Source: Pseudomonas mendocina
GTDB lineage: Bacteria; Pseudomonadota; Gammaproteobacteria; Pseudomonadales; Pseudomonadaceae
Assembly: GCF_900636545.1 (NCBI RefSeq)
Contig: NZ_LR134290.1
Span: forward strand, 682,001-746,000
Length of the DNA: 64,000 nt
Reading direction: 5' to 3'
This document shows positions 54,188 to 63,219 of this stretch, piece after piece (the first letter of the stretch is position 1; each line of letters starts with the position of its first letter). A program made the translations under genes and the position numbers. The notes under the pieces were generated by a model. It was not told the origin of the DNA and did not search any database. It worked only from the letters and a program-made list of their open reading frames with translations.

Positions 54188-54802
54188 TCAAGGAGTCTTG
54201 CGAATGAGCGCGCAGTGGGTCCAAAGCGCAGTGCTATCGAGAGTAAGACCTTCTTTGCGCAGGTACTTGTCGAAGTGCTCTTGGTTACGGCGAATCCTGC
54301 CAGGGCCTAGTGGTCCGCGGCGGACGTGCAAGTCGGCTATGTCGATCAGGCCCAATGTGCTATCTGGCGTGAGTACGATGTTGCCCAAATGCAGGGAGCG
54401 AAAGTAGATACCGTTCTCGTGCAGATGGTTGATGAACTGCGCTAGCTTGGGGAGCAAATTTGGCCACGCTTCCGAATCAGTTTTCAAAATTTGGGAGAGC
54501 GTTTTGCCCGGCAGTGGCCGGTAAAGTACGGCCGTCCAAGCTGGATCGTCCAGCTGGTAAAGCTTCAATGGAGTGAGCGTGGGAATACCACGCTGATGAA
54601 GGCTTACAGCGTTTGTGCAGAAGCGTAACGATTGCGGGCGCAGCAAGGCAGACGAAAACAGGCGCTTGCGGCGGAAGAGCTTGAGCATGTTCCCATCACT
54701 AAGCTCATACACCTTCGGGCCAAAGCTGTCCTGCTCCAAGATGCTGGCATCCTCGGTCATTTCGTTAAGCGATGTGTTGGGAAGATGGATGAAGGTCAGC
54801 AC
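54188..54802 (-). CDS. Kinase-like protein (toluene tolerance/PA4998-type) of the LPS locus
   Basis: 204 residues from GTG 54802, with AAGG nine bases upstream; an ATG at 54865 would give 225 residues but leave only 48 bp to msbA. Kinase-like fold: Lys in GNMLKLFRRKRLF, but the catalytic loop reads YFRSLHLGNIVL, with Ser in place of Asp, then LIDIADLHV. The position between waaL and msbA matches PA4998 (from memory). Runs opposite to the LPS operon, ending 10 bases from the restored waaL stop. Activity is uncertain. Confidence 0.75.
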   Translation of the reverse strand: MLTFIHLPNTSLNEMTEDASILEQDSFGPKVYELSDGNMLKLFRRKRLFSSALLRPQSLRFCTNAVSLHQRGIPTLTPLKLYQLDDPAWTAVLYRPLPGKTLSQILKTDSEAWPNLLPKLAQFINHLHENGIYFRSLHLGNIVLTPDSTLGLIDIADLHVRRGPLGPGRIRRNQEHFDKYLRKEGLTLDSTALWTHCALIRKTP

Positions 54803-54913
54803 ATTGGGGGGCCTTGTTTGTCGCGGAGCTGCATATGATGCCCGATCTTGCAAGGGCGCGGCCATGATATCGGGAGTGTTAAGATTGTCGCCCCTTTACG
54901 GTTGAAAGCGGAT

Positions 54914-56752
54914 ATGACAGAAAATCCCCAGCAGAACGCTGCTACCAGCGTCGCTATTTATCTTCGGTTGCTGGCTTACGTGAAGCCGTATGTTGGTTTT
55001 TTCCTGCTTAGCATCGTCGGCTTCCTGATCTTCGCTTCCACCCAGCCTATGCTGGGCTACATCCTCAAGTACTTCGTCGATGGACTGTCCAATCCCGAGG
55101 CCAGCCTGTTCGAGGGCGTTCCGTGGTTGTTGGAGCATGCTCCCTGGCTGGCGCACCTGAAGCTGCTGCAGGCTGTGCCGTTGTTGATCGTACTGATCGC
55201 TTTGTGGCAGGGGATTGGCTCGTTTCTGGGCAACTATTACCTGGCCAAGGTCTCCATGGGACTGGTGCAGGACTTGCGCATCGCGCTGTTCAACAACCTG
55301 CTGACGCTGCCCAATCGCTATTTCGACAACCACAACTCCGGTCACCTGATTTCACGCATCACCTATAACGTGACCATGGTCACGGGTGCTGCCACGGATG
55401 CGATCAAGGTGGTGGTTCGTGAAGGGATGACGGTGATCTTCCTGTTCGCCACCCTGCTGTGGATGAACTGGAAGCTGACACTCGTAATGGTGGCCATTTT
55501 GCCGGTCATCGGGCTTATGGTGACCAGCACCAGCAAGAAGTTTCGCAAGCAAAGCAAGAAAATTCAGACCAGTATGGGGGACGTCACTCATGTGACCTCG
55601 GAGAGTATCCAGGGGTATCGTGTGGTACGTAGCTTCGGCGGCGAGGACTACGAGAAGCAGCGCTTTCTCGAGGCCAGCGAAGAGAACAAGCTCAAGCAGC
55701 TGAAGATGGTCAAGACCAACGCCGTCTATACCCCGTCGCTGCAACTGGTTATTTACAGTGCCATGGCGGTGCTGATGTTCCTGGTATTGTGGCTGCGCGG
55801 TGACTCGTCTGCTGGTGATCTGGTCGCCTATATCACCCTGGCCGGCTTGCTGCCCAAACCCATCCGTCAGCTGTCGGAAGTCAGCTCCACCATCCAGAAG
55901 GGCCTGGCCGGTGCCGAGAGCATTTTCGAGCAGCTCGACGAGTCTCCTGAGGTGGATCACGGCACTCAGGAGCGTGAGCGCATCAGCGGTCGCCTCGAGG
56001 TTCGTGATCTGAGCTTCAGCTACCCAGGTTCGGAAAAGCCCGTGCTGAACGACATCTCCTTCGTTGCCGAGCCAGGGCAGATGGTGGCACTGGTCGGTCG
56101 CTCCGGTAGCGGTAAGTCGACCCTTGCCAACCTGATCCCGCGTTTCTATCACCACGAACAGGGCAGCATTCTGCTCGATGGCCTTGATGTGGAGGATTAC
56201 ACCCTGCGCAACCTGCGCCGCCATATCGCACTGGTGACCCAGCATGTCACGCTGTTCAACGACACCGTGCGCAACAACATCGCTTACGGTGATCTGGCTG
56301 GTGCATCGCTAGAGGCCGTTCAACAGGCGGCAGGTGACGCTTATGCGGCGGAATTCATCGAGAAAATGCCTCAAGGCTACGACACTCTGGTCGGTGAGAA
56401 TGGTGTATTGCTCTCCGGCGGCCAGCGTCAGCGCCTTGCCATTGCGCGTGCGCTGCTCAAGGATGCACCGCTGCTGATTCTCGACGAGGCCACTTCGGCG
56501 CTGGATACCGAGTCCGAGCGGCATATCCAGGCTGCACTGGACCAGGTGATGCAGGGCCGTACCACGCTGGTGATCGCGCACCGCCTGACCACGATCGAGA
56601 AGGCCGACCTGATCCTGGTGATGGATCAGGGGCAGATAGTCGAGCGCGGCAATCATGCCGAACTGCTTGCGCAGAACGGCTACTATGCGCGGCTGCATGC
56701 CAAGCAATTCGAAGAGACCTCCGATGTCTCCGGCAGCGAGCACGGCGCCTGA
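54914..56752 (+). CDS. msbA: Lipid A-core flippase MsbA
   Basis: 612 residues from ATG 54914 (MTENPQQN). ABC half-transporter: six membrane helices in the first ~330 residues, then an ATPase domain with GRSGSGKST (Walker A), LSGGQRQR (signature), LLILDEATSALD (Walker B) and the H-loop IAHRL. Moves lipid A-core across the inner membrane. Its last bases overlap the mig-14 start (TGATG). Confidence 0.97.
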   Translation: MTENPQQNAATSVAIYLRLLAYVKPYVGFFLLSIVGFLIFASTQPMLGYILKYFVDGLSNPEASLFEGVPWLLEHAPWLAHLKLLQAVPLLIVLIALWQGIGSFLGNYYLAKVSMGLVQDLRIALFNNLLTLPNRYFDNHNSGHLISRITYNVTMVTGAATDAIKVVVREGMTVIFLFATLLWMNWKLTLVMVAILPVIGLMVTSTSKKFRKQSKKIQTSMGDVTHVTSESIQGYRVVRSFGGEDYEKQRFLEASEENKLKQLKMVKTNAVYTPSLQLVIYSAMAVLMFLVLWLRGDSSAGDLVAYITLAGLLPKPIRQLSEVSSTIQKGLAGAESIFEQLDESPEVDHGTQERERISGRLEVRDLSFSYPGSEKPVLNDISFVAEPGQMVALVGRSGSGKSTLANLIPRFYHHEQGSILLDGLDVEDYTLRNLRRHIALVTQHVTLFNDTVRNNIAYGDLAGASLEAVQQAAGDAYAAEFIEKMPQGYDTLVGENGVLLSGGQRQRLAIARALLKDAPLLILDEATSALDTESERHIQAALDQVMQGRTTLVIAHRLTTIEKADLILVMDQGQIVERGNHAELLAQNGYYARLHAKQFEETSDVSGSEHGA

Positions 56753-57648
56753 TGCTGAACCGTCTACCATTCTGGCGGGAGCGCGGCTGGACCGCGATCT
56801 CTGCTACTGAATATGCAGATGCCTGGGCGCGTTTTGGCGGAAGCGTGGCAACCCATCCCGAGGTGGTTGCACGCTTGGCCGACTTGGCCGGTATCCCCGT
56901 GCGCTATCTGGGTTGGCTCGTGGATGACCAGTTGCAGGCGGCGATACCGACATGGGGCCGATACCTGGCTCTGTCCAAGGACGTATTGAAACAGCAGGGC
57001 AGGCGAGGACTGTTCGATCTGGGCAACGCGGAGATCATTCTGCCTGTGGCTGCAGATGCGCGCGTTCCGCTGCGCCATTGCGCCCGCTACCTTTCCGAGC
57101 TCAATGTCGCTCAATTGATCGGTGTCAGTGAGCAGCCCGAGGGCCTGGCGCTTGCCCGTGAGCCTGAGCAGTACAGCAAGAAGTTCCGCTACAACCAGCG
57201 CCGCGAGCAACGTTTGCTGGAAGAAGCGGGCGGAGTAATCCGTCCGATGCTGGAGCTGACGCCGGAGGAACAGGCGCGCATCTACGCCGACCTGTTCCAG
57301 CGCCGTTGGGGCTTCGAGGCCACCGGCAAGGGTCATCTGGCGGAGGTGTTCGGCCTGCTGCGCGAGTTCATGACCGGCTCGCTGATCTACCTCAACGACG
57401 AGCCGGTGGCGATCCAGGTGCTGTATCGCGTCGAGGCCCCCCAGTGGGTGAGCCTGGAGTACATCAACGGCGGGGTCGACCCGCAGCAGCGCGAGTTCAG
57501 CCCCGGCAGCGTGCTCAGCTTCGTCAACACACAAGGCGAATGGGAACATGCGCGTGCGCTGGGTAAGCCGCTGCGCTATTCCTTCGGCCGCGCCGACCGT
57601 GAATACAAGGATCGCTGGTGCAACCGGGTGCCGGTCTATCAGGTGTGA
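56752..57648 (+). CDS. mig-14: Mig-14 family antimicrobial peptide resistance protein
   Basis: 298 residues, GNAT-like fold. EYSKKF-like and YNQRREQRLLEEAGG, LFQRRWGFEATGKGH and RYSFGRADREYKDRWC are typical of Mig-14, linked in Salmonella and P. aeruginosa to resistance to polymyxin and host peptides; inner-membrane associated, mechanism unknown. Here it is coupled to msbA; in PAO1, as I recall, it stands upstream of waaL beside dnpA. Confidence 0.87.
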   Translation: MLNRLPFWRERGWTAISATEYADAWARFGGSVATHPEVVARLADLAGIPVRYLGWLVDDQLQAAIPTWGRYLALSKDVLKQQGRRGLFDLGNAEIILPVAADARVPLRHCARYLSELNVAQLIGVSEQPEGLALAREPEQYSKKFRYNQRREQRLLEEAGGVIRPMLELTPEEQARIYADLFQRRWGFEATGKGHLAEVFGLLREFMTGSLIYLNDEPVAIQVLYRVEAPQWVSLEYINGGVDPQQREFSPGSVLSFVNTQGEWEHARALGKPLRYSFGRADREYKDRWCNRVPVYQV

Positions 57649-57653
57649 AGCCC

Positions 57654-59036
57654 ATGAATGGACGCAAGCAACAGCTGCTCAAACAGCATCGGCGCAACAA
57701 GCGCATCGCGCTATTGCTAGCGCTGCTGACTTTGCTGGCGCTCGGTATTTTCGTCGCCTGGTGGCTGCCACCTCTGTTACTGGCGCTCGGCTGGGTAGCG
57801 CACGAGGCCTGGTTCGCCGATCACCTGTTCTATTCGCCGCACGACGATTACCGCTACGACTTTCCCGATGACTGCCTCAGCGTGCCAGCACGTATCGAGC
57901 AGGGGGCGCTGCAGGTCGAGGCCGATCTGAATGGCTACGACACGCTGGTGCTCGAACTACGGCTGACGGCGACCTGGCTCGGGCGCTGGCTCGATCCCCA
58001 TGTACTGGTGGGTGATGACCGCCAGGATTTTGAGCGCGGCGTGGCTGGGCGCCGCTACCTCAATCTCTCGGGGCAGTCGGTGCGAGGGCTGAACATCGTC
58101 CCACGTTTCTGCCGCATTGCGGGTGAGTTGCGCCTGCATGCCATGCGCAATCCCGATTTCACCGCGCAGCGCATGCTGATCATCGCGCCGCATGCCGACG
58201 ATGCCGAGCTGGCAGCTTTTGGTCAGTACAGCCGCTCGGCCGATACCGCCATCGTGACCCTGACTCAAGGTGAGATCGAGGCAGAGCACTATGAGCGCCT
58301 CGGCCTGGACAAGGCTGCCGCTGCTCGCCTGAAAGGCCGGTTGCGCGCATGGGATAGCCTGGCCGCGCCACTCTGGGGCGGCGTACCGCAGCAGCGTTGC
58401 GTGCAGCTTGGCTATTACTGCCTGCAACTGCCCGCCATGGCCGAGCAACCGCAAGTACCCTTTGGCTCGCGTGAGTCGGGGGAAAGCGATGTGCGCCCTG
58501 TGCGCCGTCAAAATCCGCTGACTCTGCCAGCCGATGCCGACGGCCAACCGACCTGGAACAACCTGATCGCGGATCTGGCTGCCGTCATTGATCACTACCG
58601 ACCCGAGGTATTGCTGACACCGCACCCGGAACTGGACCCGCATCACGATCATGTCGCCAGCACGCGCGCCGTACTCGAAGCGTGTGAGCACAGCAGTTGG
58701 CAACCCAGAACGCTGCTGCTCTACGCCAACCACCTGCATGACAACGACCGCTGGCCCATGGGGCCAGCGGGCAATGGTATCGCCTTGCCGCCGGCCATCG
58801 TGGCGCTGCCGGCTGATCGCCTGTGGAGCCCACTACTCGATGCCGAACGGCAACTGGACAAGGCCATGGCGCTGGGCATGCAGCATGATCTGCAAGGCCC
58901 GCTGCCTTTGAAAAGGCGTCTGCGTCGAATGATTCAATGCGCGCTGGCCGGGCGCCGCTGGCCGACGACTGGTGAGGACGAGTTCTACCGCAAGGCCGTG
59001 CGTCGCCACGAGCTGTTCTGGGTGCGCCCGCGCTGA
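57654..59036 (+). CDS. dnpA: PIG-L family de-N-acetylase DnpA
   Basis: 460 residues from ATG 57654, six bases after mig-14. N-terminal membrane anchor (about 17-48), a beta-rich region, then a PIG-L/LmbE deacetylase domain with zinc motif APHADDAEL (His180, Asp182, Asp183) and a second set in HPELDPHHDH. Matches DnpA (PA5002), reported to influence fluoroquinolone tolerance; likely removes acetyl from an LPS sugar. Gene pair mig-14/dnpA is kept together. Confidence 0.88.
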   Translation: MNGRKQQLLKQHRRNKRIALLLALLTLLALGIFVAWWLPPLLLALGWVAHEAWFADHLFYSPHDDYRYDFPDDCLSVPARIEQGALQVEADLNGYDTLVLELRLTATWLGRWLDPHVLVGDDRQDFERGVAGRRYLNLSGQSVRGLNIVPRFCRIAGELRLHAMRNPDFTAQRMLIIAPHADDAELAAFGQYSRSADTAIVTLTQGEIEAEHYERLGLDKAAAARLKGRLRAWDSLAAPLWGGVPQQRCVQLGYYCLQLPAMAEQPQVPFGSRESGESDVRPVRRQNPLTLPADADGQPTWNNLIADLAAVIDHYRPEVLLTPHPELDPHHDHVASTRAVLEACEHSSWQPRTLLLYANHLHDNDRWPMGPAGNGIALPPAIVALPADRLWSPLLDAERQLDKAMALGMQHDLQGPLPLKRRLRRMIQCALAGRRWPTTGEDEFYRKAVRRHELFWVRPR

Positions 59037-59091
59037 GCGGCGTGTACGTCATGTTATGATTTTCCCGTTTTTCTCCCCTTCTGGAGCCACC

Positions 59092-60513
59092 ATGAAACTG
59101 ACCATGCCCCGCTATGACCAAGCCGCCGTTCTGGTGGTGGGCGATGTGATGCTCGATCGCTACTGGCATGGCGGCACCTCGCGGATTTCTCCCGAAGCCC
59201 CGGTGCCCGTGGTGCGTGTCGACCAGATCGAGGACCGCCCCGGCGGTGCTGCCAACGTGGCACTGAACATCGCGGCGCTCGGTGCACGCGCGCTGTTGGT
59301 CGGTGTCACTGGCGAAGACGAAGCGGCCGAAAGCCTGAGCGACAGCTTGCGCGGTGCTGGCGTCGAAGCGCACTTTCAGCGTCTCGACGACCAGCCCACC
59401 ATTGTCAAGCTGCGAGTTATGAGCCGCCACCAGCAGTTGCTGCGTATGGACTTCGAGGAGCCCTTCAATACCGACACCGCTGCGTTGGCGCGTGAAGTCG
59501 ATGCGCTGCTCTCCGGGGTCAAGGTGCTGGTGCTGTCGGACTACGGCAAGGGGGCTCTGCAGAATCACCAGGAACTGATCCAGGCTGCGCGCAAGAAGGG
59601 CATCCCGGTGCTCGCCGACCCCAAGGGCAAGGATTTTTCCATCTACCGCGGCGCAAGCCTGATCACGCCGAATCTTCACGAGTTCGAAGCCATAGTTGGC
59701 GGTTGTGCTGATGAGGCCGAACTGGTCAGCAAGGGCGCCAAACTGATGCGCGAGCTGGAGTTGGGCGCGCTGCTGGTTACCCGTGGCGAGCATGGCATGA
59801 CCCTGCTGCGCCCCGAGCATGCTCCGCTGCATCTGCCGGCCCGAGCCCGCGAGGTGTTCGACGTCACCGGCGCCGGCGACACGGTAATTTCTACCCTGGC
59901 GGCATCCATCGCCGCGGGTGAGGAGCTGCCGCAAGCAGTTGCTCTGGCCAACCTGGCCGCCGGCATCGTCGTCGGTAAGCTGGGCACGGCTGCCATCAGT
60001 GCGCCGGAGTTGCGTCGTGCCGTGCAGCGCGAGGAAGGCTCCGAGCGTGGCGTACTGAGCCTCGATCAACTGCTGATCGCCATCGAGGATGCCCGTGCCC
60101 ACGGCGAGAAAATTGTCTTCACCAATGGCTGTTTCGATATCCTTCACGCTGGTCACGTGACCTATCTGGAGCAGGCACGAGCCCAGGGCGACCGCCTGAT
60201 CGTGGCGATCAACGATGATGCCTCGGTCAGCCGCCTCAAAGGTCCGGGTCGCCCGATCAATGCCGTCGACCGCCGTATGGCGGTACTGGCCGGCCTGGGG
60301 GCAGTGGACTGGGTGGTGAGCTTCAGTGAAGACACGCCCGAGCGTCTGCTCAAGCAGGTGCAGCCGGATGTGCTGGTCAAGGGAGGCGACTATGGCATCG
60401 ACCAGGTGGTCGGTGCCGACATCGTCCAGGCCTATGGCGGCGAAGTTCGCGTGCTTGGTCTGGTGGAGAACAGCTCCACCACCGCCATCGTCGAGAAGAT
60501 TCGCAGCAAGTAG
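59092..60513 (+). CDS. hldE: Bifunctional D-heptose-7-phosphate kinase/heptose-1-phosphate adenylyltransferase
   Basis: 473 residues from ATG 59092 with GGAG nine bases upstream. N-terminal PfkB-type kinase with GGAANVALNIAALGA and DVTGAGDTVIS; C-terminal nucleotidyltransferase with FTNGCFDILHAGHVTYL and the GDYGIDQVVGAD region. Supplies ADP-heptose for WaaC and WaaF at the other end of the locus. 55 bases after dnpA. Confidence 0.97.
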   Translation: MKLTMPRYDQAAVLVVGDVMLDRYWHGGTSRISPEAPVPVVRVDQIEDRPGGAANVALNIAALGARALLVGVTGEDEAAESLSDSLRGAGVEAHFQRLDDQPTIVKLRVMSRHQQLLRMDFEEPFNTDTAALAREVDALLSGVKVLVLSDYGKGALQNHQELIQAARKKGIPVLADPKGKDFSIYRGASLITPNLHEFEAIVGGCADEAELVSKGAKLMRELELGALLVTRGEHGMTLLRPEHAPLHLPARAREVFDVTGAGDTVISTLAASIAAGEELPQAVALANLAAGIVVGKLGTAAISAPELRRAVQREEGSERGVLSLDQLLIAIEDARAHGEKIVFTNGCFDILHAGHVTYLEQARAQGDRLIVAINDDASVSRLKGPGRPINAVDRRMAVLAGLGAVDWVVSFSEDTPERLLKQVQPDVLVKGGDYGIDQVVGADIVQAYGGEVRVLGLVENSSTTAIVEKIRSK

Positions 60514-60526
60514 CCGTTCGTCTGCC

Positions 60527-60622
60527 ATGGAGCCGGACTGGCCGGGCTATGACCCATATCCGCTCTTGACCCGATTGCCGTCCCGCGGCGGCTTGAAGGT
60601 CATAGGCACTCGCCGGCCCTGA
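60527..60622 (+). CDS. Possible 31-residue peptide downstream of hldE
   Basis: ATG 60527 to TGA 60622, beginning MEPDWPGYDPYPLL. The residues are not low-complexity, but no clear ribosome site precedes the ATG. Unrecognised; listed because it fills most of the hldE to acyl-CoA dehydrogenase gap. Confidence 0.2.
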   Translation: MEPDWPGYDPYPLLTRLPSRGGLKVIGTRRP

Positions 60623-60662
60623 CTTCATCATCGGTGGCATCCCTCATGTGGAGTGAGATGCC

Positions 60663-61943
60663 ATGACCGTCGATGTACAGGGCCAGGCCCTGAGCGCGTT
60701 GAGCAAGCTGGCCCAGGCCGATTGGCCGGATCGGCTCAAGGTGCGCAAAACCTTCGAGAAACTCGTCTATAGCGGTAGTCGCGCCAGCTTCCGCTTCGCC
60801 GCCGGTCGAGCGGCCGGCAAACCGCGGGATGCGCGTCCTGCAGCGGAAGACCTGTTCGATCTGTCACTGTCCGATGAGCAGCAGATGCTGGTGGACATGC
60901 TCCAGGGCTTCGCGCTGGAGGTGCTGCGACCTGCTGCGCACGAGGCCGATGCCCAGGCGAGCGTGCCGGCTGCGCTGCTCAATCAGGCGCGTGAGCTGGG
61001 CCTGGCTCACTATGGCGTAGGCGAGACCCATGGCGGGCTGGCCGGCGAGCGCACCGTCTTGAGCAATGCACTGATCGCCGAGAGCCTGGCGCAAGGGGAC
61101 TTTTCCCTGGCCGCCGCCTTGCTGGTGCCACTGTCCGCCGCCAACTGCATTCGTCGCTGGGGCAGTTCGGCGCAGCAGGCTGCCTGGTTACCGGCATTCG
61201 TCAGCGAGGAAGGAGCTCCGCCTTTTGCGCTGGCGGTGAGCGAACCTGGGGTATTGAGCGATCCTGATCAGCCCGCCACGCGGGCTCGCAAGCGAGGCAG
61301 GCATTACCTGCTCGATGGCGAAAAGGCATTGGTGATCGCCGGGCTGGATGCTAGCCGTTTGATCGTCAGTGCCCAGGCCAGTGATGGTCCTGCATTGTTC
61401 ATCGTCGATGCGGCAAGCAAGGGCATCAACCGTCGTGCTGAGCCGGGCATGGGCCTCAAAGCCTGCGGTTTGGCGCGTATCCAACTGAAGGGTGTCAAGG
61501 TGCCGGGTGACTGTCGCCTGGCCGGCGAGGGTTTCGACTTCCCAGCCTTTCTCGATTACTCGGCATTGGCGTTCTGCGCCCTTGCCGTGGGCACGGCGCA
61601 GGCGGCATTGGATTATGTGACCACCTACTGCAACGAGCGCCAGGCGTTCGGAGAGCCGATCAGCCATCGCCAGGGGGTGGCCTTCATGGTCGCCGATATC
61701 GCCATCGAACTGGATGCCATGCGTCTGTTGGCCTGGCGTGCCTGCGCTCGCGCAGAATCCGGCCTGCCGTTTCGCCGTGAGGCCTACCTGGCGCGTCTGC
61801 TCTGCGCCGAGAAGGCGATGAAGATCGGCTCCGACGCGGTGCAACTGCTCGGTGGTCATGGTTTTACCCAGGAGCATCCGGTCGAGCGCTGGTATCGCGA
61901 TCTGCGCAGCGTGGCCGTACTGGCTGGCGGCCTTCATCTCTGA
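60663..61943 (+). CDS. Acyl-CoA dehydrogenase-like protein lacking the usual C-terminal catalytic motif
   Basis: 426 residues. Acyl-CoA dehydrogenase fold with an N-terminal extension of about 75 residues. Helical domain (LGLAHYGVGETHGG), middle beta domain (ALAVSEPG), C-terminal GGHGFTQEHPVERWYRDLRS. The family then normally has an (Y/F)EGT motif with the catalytic Glu; here the protein ends VAVLAGGLHL. The next gene, 13 bases on, has that motif, so the two may form a heteromeric enzyme. Counterpart of PA4995 (from memory). Confidence 0.85.
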   Translation: MTVDVQGQALSALSKLAQADWPDRLKVRKTFEKLVYSGSRASFRFAAGRAAGKPRDARPAAEDLFDLSLSDEQQMLVDMLQGFALEVLRPAAHEADAQASVPAALLNQARELGLAHYGVGETHGGLAGERTVLSNALIAESLAQGDFSLAAALLVPLSAANCIRRWGSSAQQAAWLPAFVSEEGAPPFALAVSEPGVLSDPDQPATRARKRGRHYLLDGEKALVIAGLDASRLIVSAQASDGPALFIVDAASKGINRRAEPGMGLKACGLARIQLKGVKVPGDCRLAGEGFDFPAFLDYSALAFCALAVGTAQAALDYVTTYCNERQAFGEPISHRQGVAFMVADIAIELDAMRLLAWRACARAESGLPFRREAYLARLLCAEKAMKIGSDAVQLLGGHGFTQEHPVERWYRDLRSVAVLAGGLHL

Positions 61944-61956
61944 ATAGGCGGGAATC

Positions 61957-63168
61957 ATGAATCTGGAAACCCCGAAGAAATTTCGCGGCCTGCAGCGCCA
62001 GGCCGGGCAAGTGGCCAAGCATTATTTCCGGCCGATCTCGCGCAAGTACGACAAGGCCGAGCACGCCTATCCCAAGGAGCTGGATCTACTCGCAGCGCTA
62101 CTCGACGGCATGAACGAAGGATCGCCCGATGCCGTCGGCGCCGGTTCGGCCAGCAAGCGCGGCGCTGCCCGTGAGCAGCAGGATGGCATCAAGAACGGTG
62201 GCAACATGGCGGCGCTGCTCGGGGTGATGGAGTTGTGCTGGGGCGACGTCGGCCTGTTGCTGGCCATGCCGCGGCAGGGGCTAGGCAACGCGGCTATCGC
62301 AGCTGTGGCCAATGACGAACAACTGGCCCGTTTCGGCAAGACCTGGGCGGCCATGGCCATTACCGAGCCTGGTTGTGGCTCGGATTCGGCGGCGATCCGC
62401 ACCACTGCAGTGCAGGATGGCGATCACTACGTGATCAACGGTGAAAAAATCTACGTCACGTCCGGTGAGCGCGCCGATGCCGTGGTGGTCTGGGCCAGCC
62501 TGGACAGAAGCTTTGGCCGCGCTGCGATCAAGTCCTTCGTGGTGGAGAAGGGGACGCCAGGCATGACCGTCACCCGTCTGGAGAAGAAGCTGGGTATCAA
62601 GGCTTCGGATACGGCCTCGATCAGCTTCAGCGATTGCCGAGTGCCGGCAGTCAACCTGCTGGGCAATGCCGAGATCGACGTACAGAAAGGCTTCGCCGGG
62701 GTCATGGAGACTTTCGATAACACCCGCCCGCTGGTCGCCGGGATGGCCGTCGGCGTGGCTCGCGCTGCGCTGGAGCGTACTCGCGAGCTGCTGAGCAAGG
62801 CCGGCTGTCGCTTCGATTACGCCAAGTCGCTGCTCAGCGTCAGTCATGCCGAGGCTACGCTGTATCGCCTGGAGGCGGAATGGGAGGCCGCGCGTCTGCT
62901 GACGCTGAAAGCGGCGTGGATGGCCGACAACAAGCTACCCAACTCGAAAGAGGCCTCCATCGCCAAGGCCAAGGCCGGGCGGGTCGCCAGCGAGGTGACG
63001 CTCAAGTGCGTGGAGCTGGCCGGCGCCCTCGGTTATGGCGAGGACGAACTGCTGGAGAAGTGGGCGCGCGATTCGAAGATTCTCGACATCTTCGAGGGCA
63101 CCCAGCAGATCCAGCTGCTGATCATTGCGCGGCGGTTGTTGGGCAAGAGCTCCAGCGAACTCAAGTAG
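61957..63168 (+). CDS. Acyl-CoA dehydrogenase
   Basis: 403 residues. Conserved [18 protein letters not shown] and [11 protein letters not shown] in the FAD-binding region, and the catalytic Glu in [17 protein letters not shown]. Electrons go to ETF. Acyl-CoA substrate unknown. Cotranscribed with the preceding acyl-CoA dehydrogenase-like gene; counterpart of PA4994. A strong terminator follows. Confidence 0.92.
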   Translation: MNLETPKKFRGLQRQAGQVAKHYFRPISRKYDKAEHAYPKELDLLAALLDGMNEGSPDAVGAGSASKRGAAREQQDGIKNGGNMAALLGVMELCWGDVGLLLAMPRQGLGNAAIAAVANDEQLARFGKTWAAMAITEPGCGSDSAAIRTTAVQDGDHYVINGEKIYVTSGERADAVVVWASLDRSFGRAAIKSFVVEKGTPGMTVTRLEKKLGIKASDTASISFSDCRVPAVNLLGNAEIDVQKGFAGVMETFDNTRPLVAGMAVGVARAALERTRELLSKAGCRFDYAKSLLSVSHAEATLYRLEAEWEAARLLTLKAAWMADNKLPNSKEASIAKAKAGRVASEVTLKCVELAGALGYGEDELLEKWARDSKILDIFEGTQQIQLLIIARRLLGKSSSELK

Positions 63169-63192
63169 AACCTGCAACGCGCCGCGAAAACG

Positions 63193-63217
63193 AAAAAGCC
63201 CGCATTAGCGGGCTTTT
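63193..63217. terminator. Two-way rho-independent terminator
   Basis: AAAAAGCCCGC-ATTA-GCGGGCTTTT, perfect stem with A run before and T run after, between the convergent acyl-CoA dehydrogenase (stop 63168) and lipoprotein (stop 63220) genes. Confidence 0.9.
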
Positions 63218-63219
63218 GT

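Noticed and set aside
54802..54865. Upstream ATG start (54865) for the PA4998-type kinase gene
   Set aside because: It would leave too little room for divergent promoters with msbA and adds a Pro/Arg-rich stretch without family character; the GTG at 54802 has AAGG nine bases upstream.
58585..60528. 647-codon minus-strand open frame
   Set aside because: Antisense over the end of dnpA and hldE; no domain pattern.
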